Part shown: one piece after another, positions 17,796 to 26,372 of the stretch
Numbering within the stretch: the first letter of the stretch is position 1
Layout of the letters: every line of letters begins with the position of its first letter
NCBI RefSeq assembly: GCF_001189955.1
Contig: NZ_LFLT01000014.1
Span: 1-64,000, forward strand
DNA length: 64,000 bases
Origin: Herbaspirillum chlorophenolicum
Lineage (GTDB): Bacteria > Pseudomonadota > Gammaproteobacteria > Burkholderiales > Burkholderiaceae_D
Direction of reading: 5' to 3'
Notes under the pieces: model-generated
Told to the model about the DNA's origin: nothing
What the model saw: the letters and a program-made list of their open reading frames with translations, nothing else
The model's database searches: none
Translations under genes and position numbers: made by a program

Positions 17796-19838
17796 TCATG
17801 GCGTACGGATGTGATCGATCAGTGCGATGGTGGCTTCGTCCGGCGGCGGCGTCAGCAGGCTGACGATGACCATGGCCGCGATGCCTGCCGGCACACCGAA
17901 CACGCCGGCGGAGATGGAGGCGATATGGAACCACTGGCCGGCGGCGCTGCCGCCGAAGGTCGGGTTGGTGTGCAGCATGTAGTACACGCACATCAAAAAG
18001 CCGCACACGATGCCGGCCACCGCGCCGGCCTGGTTGGCGCGCTTCCAGAACACGCCCAGCACCAGCGCCGGGAACAGGGTCGAACCGGCCAGCGAGAAAG
18101 CGGCGCCGACCATCGACAGAATGTCGCCCGGTTTCAGCGAGGCGGCATAGGCCGCCAGCAGCGCCACCACCAGCAACAGCAGCTTGGAGATGGTGACGCG
18201 CTTCTGGGTCGATGCGCTGGGGTCCACTACCTTGTAGTAGATGTCGTGCGAGAGCGCGTTGGAGATGGTCAGCAGCAGGCCGTCGGCGGTCGAGAGCGCC
18301 GCCGCCAGGCCGCCTGCCGCGACCAGCCCGGAAATGAAGTAGGGCAAGCCGGCAATCTCGGGCATGGCCAGCACGATGATGTCGCCATCCATCGAGATTT
18401 CGCCGAGTTGTACCACGCCATCGTGGTTGAGGTCGGTAATGCTCACCAGCGGGTTGATCTTGTCGATGTTGGCCCAGTAATAGACCCAGTCGGGCAGGTG
18501 GCTGTAGCTGGTGCCGACCAGCGAAGTGTAGATGTCGTATTTCACCAGCACGGTCAGCGCCGGAACCGAGAGGTAGATCAGCATGATGAAAAACAGCGTC
18601 CAGAATACCGACTTGCGCGCAGCCGATACGGTGGGCGTGGTGTAGTAGCGCATCAGGATGTGCGGCAGCGCGGCGGTGCCCAGCATCAGGCAGAACACCA
18701 GTGCGAGGAAATTGTTGCGCTTGATGTCGGAGCTTTCCTTGTCGCGGCCGGGGAAGGGTTCGGTCTGCGAAACCGGCGGCTGCGCACGCACCAGGTTGGC
18801 CGCACGCGCATCGCTCCAGCGCCGTTCGGCTTCTTCCTCGTTTTTAGGGTAAGACGATAGCGCACGGCTGGCCGCCTTGATTTCCGCCAGCGACGCATGG
18901 GTGTCGCGTTTGACTTCGTCGATATGGTGTTGCGCTTCCAGCCGTCCCTCCTCCCAGGATTGAGGAAGGTTCTGCAACTTCTGTTCGAATTCGTCGGCAC
19001 GCGCTTGGAAGATCTTGCGGATCTCCTGTTCCTTGGGATCGCTTTCGAGCCTGTGTTCGATTGTACTGAGCTTGGGCAGCACTGCGCCATATGCCACCGG
19101 CGGCACTGGTACCGTAGTGTGCTTGACGGACAGCCAGACCACCGGGATCAGGTAGGCGAACAGGATGATGATGTACTGCGCGACCTGGGTCCAGGTGATG
19201 GCGCGCATGCCGCCGAGAAACGAGCACACCAGGATGCTGGCCAGGCCGAGGAAAATGCCGATCGAAAAATCGATGCCGGTGAAGCGGGATGTGATCAGGC
19301 CCACGCCATAAATCTGCGCCACCACGTAGGTGAAGGAAATCAAGATGGTGGCGGCCACGGCAAGGATGCGGATCGGGGTGCCGCCGAATTTGCCGGGATA
19401 GCGCGCGGCCAGGAAATCGGCGATGGTGTATTGGCCGAACTTGCGCAGGTAGGGCGCGATCAGCAGCGCCACCAGGCAGTAGCCGCCGGTCCAGCCGAGG
19501 ATATAGGCCAGGCCGTCGAAGCCTTGCAGGTAGAGCCCGCCGGCCAGGCTGATGAAGGTGGCGGCCGAGATCCAGTCGGCGGCGGTGGCCATGCCGTTGA
19601 ACAGCGGCGGCACGCGGCGCCCGGCGACGTAGTATTCGGGCACGTCCGAGGTGCGGCAGACCACGCCGATGGCAGCGTACAGGCCGATGGTGACGAACAG
19701 GAACAGATAGCCGATCCATGAGCGAGGCATGCCCTCGTGTTCCAGGATGGCCAGTACGCACAGGAAAGCGATGAAGCCGACCGTGTAGAAGGAGTAATAG
19801 CGGGTCAGCCGCCAGAAAAAGTCTTTGTTACTCTCCAT
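17796..19838 (-). CDS. Sodium:solute symporter family protein (large subunit), ActP/VC_2705-like
   Basis: A 680-residue SSS-family secondary transporter, likely importing a small carboxylate with sodium. Its helices include GMATAADWISAATFISLAGG near residue 80 and LVAAGGLAAALSTADGLLLT near 505. It overlaps the upstream DUF4212 gene by 11 bases, the pairing typical of two-part VC_2705-type symporters. A charged, coiled-coil-like insertion of about 120 residues occupies positions about 250-370. A segment at 469-480, DLNHDGVVQLGE, fits an EF-hand calcium-loop pattern. A histidine kinase and response regulator follow upstream on the same strand and may control it. The substrate (acetate-like) is an inference. 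Confidence 0.9.
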   Translation of the reverse strand: MESNKDFFWRLTRYYSFYTVGFIAFLCVLAILEHEGMPRSWIGYLFLFVTIGLYAAIGVVCRTSDVPEYYVAGRRVPPLFNGMATAADWISAATFISLAGGLYLQGFDGLAYILGWTGGYCLVALLIAPYLRKFGQYTIADFLAARYPGKFGGTPIRILAVAATILISFTYVVAQIYGVGLITSRFTGIDFSIGIFLGLASILVCSFLGGMRAITWTQVAQYIIILFAYLIPVVWLSVKHTTVPVPPVAYGAVLPKLSTIEHRLESDPKEQEIRKIFQARADEFEQKLQNLPQSWEEGRLEAQHHIDEVKRDTHASLAEIKAASRALSSYPKNEEEAERRWSDARAANLVRAQPPVSQTEPFPGRDKESSDIKRNNFLALVFCLMLGTAALPHILMRYYTTPTVSAARKSVFWTLFFIMLIYLSVPALTVLVKYDIYTSLVGTSYSHLPDWVYYWANIDKINPLVSITDLNHDGVVQLGEISMDGDIIVLAMPEIAGLPYFISGLVAAGGLAAALSTADGLLLTISNALSHDIYYKVVDPSASTQKRVTISKLLLLVVALLAAYAASLKPGDILSMVGAAFSLAGSTLFPALVLGVFWKRANQAGAVAGIVCGFLMCVYYMLHTNPTFGGSAAGQWFHIASISAGVFGVPAGIAAMVIVSLLTPPPDEATIALIDHIRTP

Positions 19839-20112
19839 GTCCCTGCTCGCCGTGTACCTGTTGTTCGATGCGCTTCATGCGCCGGATGTAGATCACCACG
19901 ATGGCCAGGTAGATCAGGATCATGCCCTGGGCCGCCATGTAGAAAGAAAGGGGCCAGCCGAACAGGTGGATCCGGTCCAGTTCGCGTGCGAAGAAAATGA
20001 AAAAGAACGTGGCCAGAAACCAGACGGCGAGCAGCACGGCGGTATGTTTGCGGATCTTGCGCCAGTGGTTGCCGGCGTCGCCGGGGCCGTGGTGAGGTGT
20101 GCCTTGGTCCAT
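19828..20112 (-). CDS. DUF4212 small subunit of sodium/solute symporter
   Basis: A 94-residue protein with two predicted membrane helices (about 25-45, VLLAVWFLATFFFIFFA, and 55-78, FYMAAQGMILIYLAIVVIYI). This matches DUF4212, small partners encoded directly before SSS-type symporters. It overlaps the symporter start by 11 bases and sits 1 base after the histidine kinase stop region, so the four genes from 22446 down to 17796 look like one operon. Confidence 0.88.
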   Translation of the reverse strand: MDQGTPHHGPGDAGNHWRKIRKHTAVLLAVWFLATFFFIFFARELDRIHLFGWPLSFYMAAQGMILIYLAIVVIYIRRMKRIEQQVHGEQGHGE

Positions 20113-20113
20113 G

Positions 20114-21718
20114 TCAGCCGATGTCGTCGATGAAGGGCGTGCGCGGCGTCAGGCGGAAGCTGACGCTGAACAGGCTACCCGGGCATTTGGGATCGCCGCT
20201 GCGCGGATTATTGGCAATGTCCACCTTGGCATCATGCTGCTGGGCGATCTCGCGCACAATGGCCAGCCCCAGTCCGCTGCCGGTGCTGGGCGTGCCGAGG
20301 ATGCGGTAGAAGCGTTCGAATACGTTCTGGCGTTCCGAGGGTGGGATGCCGGGGCCGGTGTCTTCCACCTCTAGCACCGCCAAGCCGCCGCCCTCGTCGG
20401 TACGTGCGCGCACCGTCACGCTGCCGTTGCCATCGTGCGGCGTGTAGTGCAGTGCGTTGTCGAGCAGGTTGGAGAGCAGTTCGCGCAGCATCAGCGGATT
20501 GCCGTGGATCATGATCGGGTGGCCGGGCTGTTCGAAGCCGAGGTCGATGCGCTGGGTGAACGACATCGGCACCCAGTCCTGCACCACCGTGCGCGCCAGT
20601 TCCGAGAGTTCGATCGGCACCATGGCGCCGGCCTGCGAGGCCTGGTTCTCGGCGCGCGCCAGCGACAGCAGCTGGTTGACCAGGCGGGTGGCTGATTCGG
20701 AGCTTTTGGCCAACTGTTCCAGCGAACGCCGCACATCGACCTGGTCGTCCTGGCGCAGGGCCAGTTCGGATTGCATGCGCATGCCGGCCAGCGGCGTTTT
20801 CATCTGGTGTGCGGCGTCGGCGATAAAGCGCTTCTGGATCGCGATGGTCTGCGACAGCCGTTCCAGCATATCGTTGAGCGAACGCACCAGCGGCGAGATT
20901 TCTTCGGGCACCTGGCCCGAGTCGATCGGGCTGAGATCATCGGGGCGGCGCGCGCGGATGCGCTGCTGCAGTTCCGACAGCGGCGACAATCCGCGCGAAA
21001 GCGCGAACCACACCAGCGCCAGCGCCACCGGCAAGATGATGAACTGCGGCAGGATCACGCCCTTGATGATTTCATTGGCGAGCTGGGCGCGCTTTTCCAG
21101 GGTTTCGCCGACCTGCACCGTGGCCAGCCGCGGTTCATGCACTGCGACGCGTTGTGCCGCGCTGCGGCGCAGGTCGACTTGCACGTAGGCGATGCGCACG
21201 TCGCTGCCGTGCAGGATGTCGTTGCGGAATTGCACGGTGCCGATGTTCTGGCGATCGTCTTCGGGCGGCGGTTGCGACATGTCGACGTCGCCTTCCACAT
21301 ACTCCCCGTTCGGGCCGCTGACCTTGTAATAGATGTTGTCGATGTCGTCGGCGCGCAGCAAGTCGCGCGCCGATACGGGCAGCCGCGCGACCACCTTTCC
21401 ATTCACATCGGATACCTGCTGCGCGAGTACGGTGACGCTGTCTTCCAGCGCACGGTCGAACGGCTGGTTGGCGATCGATTGCGCAATCAGGTAGGTGATG
21501 GCGATGCTCATGGGCCACAGCAGCAGGAGCGGGGCCAGCATCCAGTCGAGGATTTCGCCGAAGAGCGAGCGCTGGATGCGCTCTACCGGCTGGGTGGCGA
21601 TGGCTGCGCGGCGTTTCTTGCGCGGCGTTGGCGCCGGCTGGGGTTCGCCGGCTGGCGACGCGGCCGGTTCGGCCTGCGCGGACGAAGGATCACGCCGCAG
21701 CATGGTGGCGGAAGGCAT
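20114..21718 (-). CDS. Sensor histidine kinase (TctE/QseC-like)
   Basis: A 534-residue membrane kinase. A Pro/Arg-rich cytoplasmic N-terminus is followed by TM1 near residues 57-77, an extracytoplasmic sensor of about 150 residues, and TM2 near 228-250 (LPQFIILPVALALVWFAL). Then come HAMP, the phospho-acceptor region AAHQMKTPLAGMRMQSELAL and an ATPase domain with DNALHYTP, EDTGPGIPPSER and GSGLGLAIVREI. Next to an OmpR-type regulator and a carboxylate-type symporter, it probably senses the transported compound, as TctE does for tricarboxylates; this is inference from context. Confidence 0.93.
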   Translation of the reverse strand: MPSATMLRRDPSSAQAEPAASPAGEPQPAPTPRKKRRAAIATQPVERIQRSLFGEILDWMLAPLLLLWPMSIAITYLIAQSIANQPFDRALEDSVTVLAQQVSDVNGKVVARLPVSARDLLRADDIDNIYYKVSGPNGEYVEGDVDMSQPPPEDDRQNIGTVQFRNDILHGSDVRIAYVQVDLRRSAAQRVAVHEPRLATVQVGETLEKRAQLANEIIKGVILPQFIILPVALALVWFALSRGLSPLSELQQRIRARRPDDLSPIDSGQVPEEISPLVRSLNDMLERLSQTIAIQKRFIADAAHQMKTPLAGMRMQSELALRQDDQVDVRRSLEQLAKSSESATRLVNQLLSLARAENQASQAGAMVPIELSELARTVVQDWVPMSFTQRIDLGFEQPGHPIMIHGNPLMLRELLSNLLDNALHYTPHDGNGSVTVRARTDEGGGLAVLEVEDTGPGIPPSERQNVFERFYRILGTPSTGSGLGLAIVREIAQQHDAKVDIANNPRSGDPKCPGSLFSVSFRLTPRTPFIDDIG

Positions 21719-21756
21719 CAGGGGCGGGAGGGCGGCCGGTAGCGGCCGTCATCGCA

Positions 21757-22446
21757 TCAGGCGGCGTTGCTGGCGGTTTCGGGGAGCTTTTCGAGGCAAT
21801 AGCCCAGCCCGCGTACGGTAGCGATACGCACGCCGCCGACTTCGATTTTCTTGCGCAGGCGATGGACATAAACCTCGATGGCATTGTTGCTGACTTCCTC
21901 TCCCCATTCGCACAAATGGTCTACCAGCTGTTCTTTAGAGACCAGCCGCCCTGTGCGTTGCAATAATACTTCCAGAAGGCCCAGTTCACGCGCGGATAAT
22001 TCCAGCATCTGTTCGCCGATGTAGGCAATGCGGCCGACCTGGTCGTACGAGAGCGGCCCATGCTTGATCACGGTCGGGCCGCCGCCGGCGCCACGCCGGG
22101 TGAGGGCGCGCACGCGTGCTTCCAGCTCGGACAGGGCAAACGGCTTGGCCATGTAGTCGTCGGCGCCCAGGTCCAGCCCCTGCACGCGCTGCTCCACCGA
22201 ATCGGCTGCCGTCAGGATCAATACCGGCAGGCGCGAGTTGCGCGCACGCAGGCGGCGCAGCACTTCCAGTCCGGACATCTTGGGCAGGCCCAGATCCAGG
22301 ATCAGCAAATCGAAATCCTGGGTCGAGAGGGCGGAATCGGCTTCCAGGCCATTCTTGACGCAATCGGCAGCGTATCCGGAATGGCGCAGGGACCGCGTCA
22401 ATCCATCGGCCAGAACACTGTCGTCTTCAGCTAAGAGGATGCGCAT
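21757..22446 (-). CDS. OmpR-family response regulator
   Basis: A 229-residue two-domain regulator. The receiver domain starts MRILLAEDDSVLADGL, with the phospho-acceptor Asp51 in LLILDLGLPKM and the conserved Lys in DYMAKPFAL. The C-terminal winged-helix DNA-binding domain includes RELGLLEVLLQRTGRLVSKE and NAIEVYVHRLRKKIEVGG. It is first in the operon with the kinase (38-base gap) and the symporter, so it likely activates these genes. Confidence 0.95.
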   Translation of the reverse strand: MRILLAEDDSVLADGLTRSLRHSGYAADCVKNGLEADSALSTQDFDLLILDLGLPKMSGLEVLRRLRARNSRLPVLILTAADSVEQRVQGLDLGADDYMAKPFALSELEARVRALTRRGAGGGPTVIKHGPLSYDQVGRIAYIGEQMLELSARELGLLEVLLQRTGRLVSKEQLVDHLCEWGEEVSNNAIEVYVHRLRKKIEVGGVRIATVRGLGYCLEKLPETASNAA

Positions 22447-22805
22447 AGGGGGCGATCAGAGAGGGGGCTCGTCTGATTTGTCTCGTAATCTAGAATTATT
22501 GTGGTATTTTTACGCATAATCTACTAATTCAATCGTCAATGCAAATTGAGGGATGGCGGTTGTGCTGAAAGCAAGCTCGCAATTCGGCCAAAGGTCTTCG
22601 CAGAGCTTGTGATTTATCCGGAAAGCTTGCTCAGGAGTCATGCGGGAGAGCAGGCGCCGTAGGATCATCAAAAAATGTAACAACGGAGCGGTTGGCACTT
22701 GAAGTTGGTGGTTTGGCCTCCATATCGTTGCTGTATTTAATTTTCCCCGTGCTGTTGCCGACATTTTTGTTGTTATAATTTCTCTCTTCTTTGCTGGAAA
22801 GTTTG
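22447..22805. other. Intergenic region, AT-richer than its surroundings
   Basis: About 359 bases between divergent genes. It holds the extended -10 of the next gene and short inverted motifs built from AGCAAGCT/AGCTTGCT. A 128-codon minus frame crosses it, without third-position GC bias or a recognisable domain, so I do not call a gene. Confidence 0.5.
22771..22779 (+). promoter_or_regulatory. Extended -10 promoter of the small secreted protein gene
   Basis: TG, one base, then a perfect TATAAT lies 27 bases before the chosen start. A TTGCCG at 22755-22760 is too close (13 bases) to be a normal -35. The extended -10 pattern can work alone. Confidence 0.55.
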
Positions 22806-23222
22806 ATGAAACGTTTGTGGGTTCTGTTGCTGATCTGTCTGTTCCCGGTGCAAGTATTTGCAGCGGTGCTGACTTACGCCAGCTCGGTTGCCGCAACTGA
22901 TTTCTCGGCGCCGGTTCAGGCCGAACTCAATATCGCCGTCAAGCATCTTGGTTCCCAGGCCGTGACGGTTGCGGATCATGCCGCAATCGACAGCCAGCTG
23001 CATGGCGCCGTGGCCGACAATGGCAGCTCCGACGACGACAGCACCGGCTACGCCGACAGCGGCGAAGATTTCTCTACCCATGCCGGCATCGGTGACGAGC
23101 CCGTGCTGACCCAATCTCTGGCAGTCCTGCCGGAACCCTCGCGCCTGGCGCCCGCTCTTCGCAGCGATGACGCCAGCCAACCCCCGTTCTTGCCTCTCGC
23201 AGGCCGTCCTCCCCGCGCCTGA
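22806..23222 (+). CDS. Small secreted protein of unknown function
   Basis: A 138-residue product starting MKRLWVLLLICLFPVQVFAA, a clean signal peptide with predicted cleavage after the AFA/A region near residue 19. The mature part is rich in Asp, Ser and Ala, with an acidic SSDDDSTGYADSGED segment near residues 80-95, and ends in a Pro-rich tail. No cysteines remain for disulfides after cleavage and I recognise no domain. GGAAAG five bases upstream supports the ATG at 22806 over an in-frame TTG at 22791. Small periplasmic proteins like this sometimes sit beside metal-handling genes, but nothing here confirms that. Confidence 0.7.
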   Translation: MKRLWVLLLICLFPVQVFAAVLTYASSVAATDFSAPVQAELNIAVKHLGSQAVTVADHAAIDSQLHGAVADNGSSDDDSTGYADSGEDFSTHAGIGDEPVLTQSLAVLPEPSRLAPALRSDDASQPPFLPLAGRPPRA

Positions 23223-23421
23223 TCTTGTCGCCCTGCGCGACATCCGTTTGCCGCGTCCGCTGAACCGCTCCTGAAACCTGTGGCTTTGCGTCTTGCGACA
23301 GCGATGTCTGTACGCACATGGCCTGTTCGCAGGCTTCGTCCGGCGCCAATCAGGTAATCAACAGTTCAGTCAATACGGCCGATGTGACCGCATCACATCA
23401 GATTCCATCTCAGGAGATAGC

Positions 23422-24369
23422 ATGAAAAAAGCATTTGTCGCGCTGATAGTGGCGGCGATGACGCTGTCAGTTGGCATAACCAACGTCGAAGCCAAGCGTA
23501 TGGGCGGTGGCGGTTCGTTCGGCAAGCAGTCTTCGTCGGCCAGCCGTCAGGCGCAAAGCCCGGCCCCGATGCAGAACCAGGCCGCTGCCGCGAAGCCCGC
23601 TGCGCCCGCAGGCGCTGCCGCCGCAGCACCCAAGCCTAGCCCGTGGAAGGGCATTCTGGGCGGTGCATTGCTGGGTCTGGGCCTGGGCGCGCTGCTCTCG
23701 CACCTCGGCCTGGGCGGTGCGCTGGCCAGCATGATCAGCACCATCCTCACCATTGCGCTGATCGCCCTGGCGGCGATGTTCATTTACCGCATGTTCCGTC
23801 GCAAATCGGAAGCATCGCAGCCGCGTCCGGCTTGGGCCGCGCCTAATGGCGGCCACCCGGCCGACAGCACCGCGACCCCGAAGATCGGTTCGCTGCTGGA
23901 GCCGGCCCAGCCGCCTGCCGCACCGCAAGGTTCGGGTTTTGGCGGCGGTTTCGGCACGGCTGAGCCTGTAGCGGCTTACGGTATTCCGGCCGGTTTCGAT
24001 GCCGTCGGTTTCGTGCGCAATGCCAAGACCTATTTCATCCGCCTGCAAGCGGCATGGGACAAGGCTGACATCAACGATATCCGCGAATTCACCACACCGG
24101 AAATGTTTGCCGAGCTGCGCCTGCAGTTGCAGGAGCGCGGTGCTTCGTCCAACCAGACCGACGTGGTGTCGCTGGACGCTGAAGTGCTTGGCGTGGAAAC
24201 CGTGGGTAACGACTACATTGCCAGCGTGAAATTCTTTGGCTTCATCAAGGAAGACCCGAACAGCTCGCCGGCGCAGTTCGCTGAGATCTGGAACCTGTCC
24301 AAGCCGGCTGCCGGCCAAGGCGGTTGGGTGCTGGCGGGTATTCAGCAACTGGATCCTGTTTCGGCGTGA
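23422..24369 (+). CDS. Tim44-like domain protein
   Basis: A 315-residue protein. Residues 1-25 resemble a signal peptide (MKKAFVALIVAAMTLSVGIT). They are followed by a Gly/Ser/Ala/Pro-rich stretch, membrane segments at about 82-125 (GGALLGLGLGALLSHLGLGG and the following hydrophobic run), a low-complexity linker, and a C-terminal Tim44-like domain from about 190 (FDAVGFVRNAKTYFIRLQAA) to the end. Bacterial Tim44-domain proteins are membrane-associated with no settled role. AGGAG precedes the ATG at 23422. A strong terminator follows. Confidence 0.9.
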   Translation: MKKAFVALIVAAMTLSVGITNVEAKRMGGGGSFGKQSSSASRQAQSPAPMQNQAAAAKPAAPAGAAAAAPKPSPWKGILGGALLGLGLGALLSHLGLGGALASMISTILTIALIALAAMFIYRMFRRKSEASQPRPAWAAPNGGHPADSTATPKIGSLLEPAQPPAAPQGSGFGGGFGTAEPVAAYGIPAGFDAVGFVRNAKTYFIRLQAAWDKADINDIREFTTPEMFAELRLQLQERGASSNQTDVVSLDAEVLGVETVGNDYIASVKFFGFIKEDPNSSPAQFAEIWNLSKPAAGQGGWVLAGIQQLDPVSA

Positions 24370-24442
24370 GCAAGTTCATGCATCAGTAAAAGTTTGGCGC
24401 GGAAGGCGGCGGTTAGTGGATGAGCGTCGCCAGTCCGTTTTA

Positions 24443-24468
24443 CCGCCGGCTCTGCCGGCGGTTTTTTT
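24443..24468 (+). terminator. Rho-independent terminator of the Tim44-like gene
   Basis: A perfect 8-bp GC stem (24443-24450 with 24454-24461), TCT loop and seven Ts. It lies 74 bases past the stop. The remaining 24469-24727 holds nothing else I can name, apart from the SD of the next gene. Confidence 0.92.
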
Positions 24469-24727
24469 ATCTGCATTCCACGCCTGAAGTTTTCCCCTCC
24501 TGCTGCGATGGCAGCGATTCCCCTCTCTTTTCTGTTGCCGATGTCGAATGGCATGGCCGGCCCGGTCGCTGCAGCATCGACGTCTCGCATGAAATCCTAC
24601 GTATTCCTGCTCCATTGTCCTATCGCCGCACTTGCGCCGCGGGCGCATGATTGAATCTCTGCGCGTGTGGCGCGGATGACTGCGTATGCACACGCGCTCG
24701 TCTCAACACTGAACGAAGGAGGTTGCT

Positions 24728-25150
24728 ATGAAACGCAAGGCATCGGCGGTATGGACCGGCAATCTGAAGGACGGCAAGGGGGCACTCACTACCGAGAGCA
24801 AGACGCTGTCCGATACCCAATACTCGTTTTCCACCCGTTTCGAAAACGGTGTAGGTACCAACCCGGAAGAACTGATCGCGGCGGCGCATGCCGGTTGTTT
24901 TTCGATGGATCTGTCGGCCCGGCTGGACAAGGCCGGCCTCGGCCCAAAACGCATCGACACCGAAGCCACGTTGACGCTGGAGAAATCCGATCACGGCTTC
25001 ACCATCACCGCCATCCAGTTGGCGGTCAAGGTCGCGCTGGAAGAGCCCGACGAGCATAAATTCAATGAAGCCGTGGCGGCAGCCAAGGCCGGCTGTCCGG
25101 TGTCCAAGGTCCTGAATGCGGATATTTCCGTGACGGCGATGTTGGCCTGA
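24728..25150 (+). CDS. osmC: OsmC/Ohr family peroxiredoxin (OsmC subfamily)
   Basis: A 140-residue OsmC-type thiol peroxidase that reduces organic hydroperoxides in the cytoplasm. The two redox cysteines are Cys57 (AAHAGCFSMDLS) and Cys123 (AKAGCPVSKVLNADI), and the N-terminus KRKASAVWTGNLKDGKG is characteristic. A near-perfect Shine-Dalgarno (AAGGAGGT) stands before the ATG at 24728. Single gene with its own terminator. Confidence 0.95.
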   Translation: MKRKASAVWTGNLKDGKGALTTESKTLSDTQYSFSTRFENGVGTNPEELIAAAHAGCFSMDLSARLDKAGLGPKRIDTEATLTLEKSDHGFTITAIQLAVKVALEEPDEHKFNEAVAAAKAGCPVSKVLNADISVTAMLA

Positions 25151-25180
25151 GTACCGTATGGATCGTGTGATGCAAAAGGA

Positions 25181-25206
25181 AAGCGCCGCTGATGCGGCGC
25201 TTTTTT
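25181..25206. terminator. Rho-independent terminator after osmC
   Basis: A perfect 7-bp stem (25183-25189 with 25194-25200), TGAT loop and T6, with As on the 5' side. It separates osmC from the convergent transporter genes. Confidence 0.92.
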
Positions 25207-25215
25207 GTTGTGGTG

Positions 25216-25359
25216 CTAGCGGCGAGTCTTCGGGTCTTTCGCGGCGGCACTATCGCCGCTTCTACGGTCATCGCGACGGTTGGACGACAGTGGAAACAGC
25301 AGTGCTACGACCACCAGCAACACCAGCAGCACCAGCGTGATCTTGTCGAGTCCGTCCAT
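25216..25359 (-). CDS. Small single-pass membrane protein
   Basis: A possible 47-residue protein starting MDGLDKITLVLLVLLVVVAL. One strong hydrophobic helix (about residues 6-22) is followed by a basic and polar tail (SSNRRDDRR). The ATG is four bases after the stop of the preceding substrate-binding gene, with a GGGGTAAGG ribosome-binding site, which suggests translational coupling. A longer start at 25398 would overlap the transporter gene. I know no family for it. Confidence 0.5.
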   Translation of the reverse strand: MDGLDKITLVLLVLLVVVALLFPLSSNRRDDRRSGDSAAAKDPKTRR

Positions 25360-25363
25360 GCCC

Positions 25364-26350
25364 TTACCCCAATCGTTCCGGTTTCCAGATCGCGACATCG
25401 GCCGTGTTCACCTTCTTCGGCAGCAGGCCGGCGGAGAAGAACGTGTCGGCAATGCGCTGCTGTTCGCCCAGCGCCTCCAGCTTTACCGCGCGCACTTCAT
25501 AGCTGCGGCGGCTGTTGGCCAGCTCGATGGTGTCCGTATCCAGGCCCCACAGCGGCGCGAGGAAGGCGGCCGCTTCCTTGGGATGTTGCTTGACCCATTG
25601 CCCGGTTTTCTGCAGTGCGTCGAATACCGCGCGCAGCACATCGGGATTGGCGTCGGCAAACGGCGTCGACGCCAGGTAGTAGCGCTGGTAGTCGGCGATA
25701 CCGCGGCCGTCCGATAGCACACGCACCTGGGACTGGCGCTGTACGCCAGACAGGAAGGGGTCCCATGTCACCCAGGCGTCTACGCTGCCGCGTTCGAAGG
25801 CGGCGCGCCCGTCGGCTGGCGAAAGGTAGGCAGCCTCGACGTCGCTGAATTTCAGGCCGGCCTTTTCCAGGGTGGCGATCAGCAGATAGTGCACACCGGC
25901 CGCCTTGGTCACGGCGATCTTCTTGCGCTTGAGTTCAGCCACGCCGCGGATCGGCGAATCGGCGCGGACCACGATCGCCTGCGCCGAAGGAGACGGCGAT
26001 TCCTGCGCCAGATAAGTGAGCCTGGCGCCTGCGGCCTGGGCGAACACCGGCACGGTGTCGGCCACGTCGGCACTGAGGTCGACGCCGCCGACATTGAGCG
26101 CCTCCAGCAGCGGCAGGCCGCTGGAGAACTCATGCCAACTGATCTTGGCGCCGCTGGGACCGAGCAGTTTTTCCAGCGAGCCGTTGGCCTTGATGATGGT
26201 CAGCAGCGTGGAGGATTTCTGGTAGCCGATGCGGATCGCACGGTTGCTATTTTGCGCCAGCAGGGAAGGCGCCAGCGCGGCTGCCGTGATGGCGGCGCCC
26301 GCTTGCAGGAGATGGCGGCGGGCCAGGTCGGGAGAGGTGTGCTTGCTCAT
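25364..26350 (-). CDS. Aliphatic sulfonate/nitrate-type ABC transporter substrate-binding protein
   Basis: A 328-residue periplasmic SsuA/NrtA-type protein. After MSKHTSPDLARRHLLQAGAA, a twin-arginine-like signal, it has the family start AIRIGYQKSSTLLTIIKANG and the core PIRGVAELKRKKIAVTKAAG. The frame opens 18 codons earlier, but the ATG at 26350 avoids overlap with the permease gene stop at 26373. It binds a sulfonate, taurine or similar anion; the exact ligand is not readable. It is the second substrate-binding gene of this short cluster. Confidence 0.9.
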   Translation of the reverse strand: MSKHTSPDLARRHLLQAGAAITAAALAPSLLAQNSNRAIRIGYQKSSTLLTIIKANGSLEKLLGPSGAKISWHEFSSGLPLLEALNVGGVDLSADVADTVPVFAQAAGARLTYLAQESPSPSAQAIVVRADSPIRGVAELKRKKIAVTKAAGVHYLLIATLEKAGLKFSDVEAAYLSPADGRAAFERGSVDAWVTWDPFLSGVQRQSQVRVLSDGRGIADYQRYYLASTPFADANPDVLRAVFDALQKTGQWVKQHPKEAAAFLAPLWGLDTDTIELANSRRSYEVRAVKLEALGEQQRIADTFFSAGLLPKKVNTADVAIWKPERLG

Positions 26351-26372
26351 GGGGCAGTCGGAAAAAGAAGTT

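Noticed and set aside
22510-22896. 128-codon minus frame overlapping the small secreted protein gene
   Set aside because: No recognisable domain, no GC bias at third positions, and it conflicts with a gene that has a promoter, ribosome site and signal peptide. Its C-terminal part looks mildly protein-like, so a decayed fragment is not excluded.
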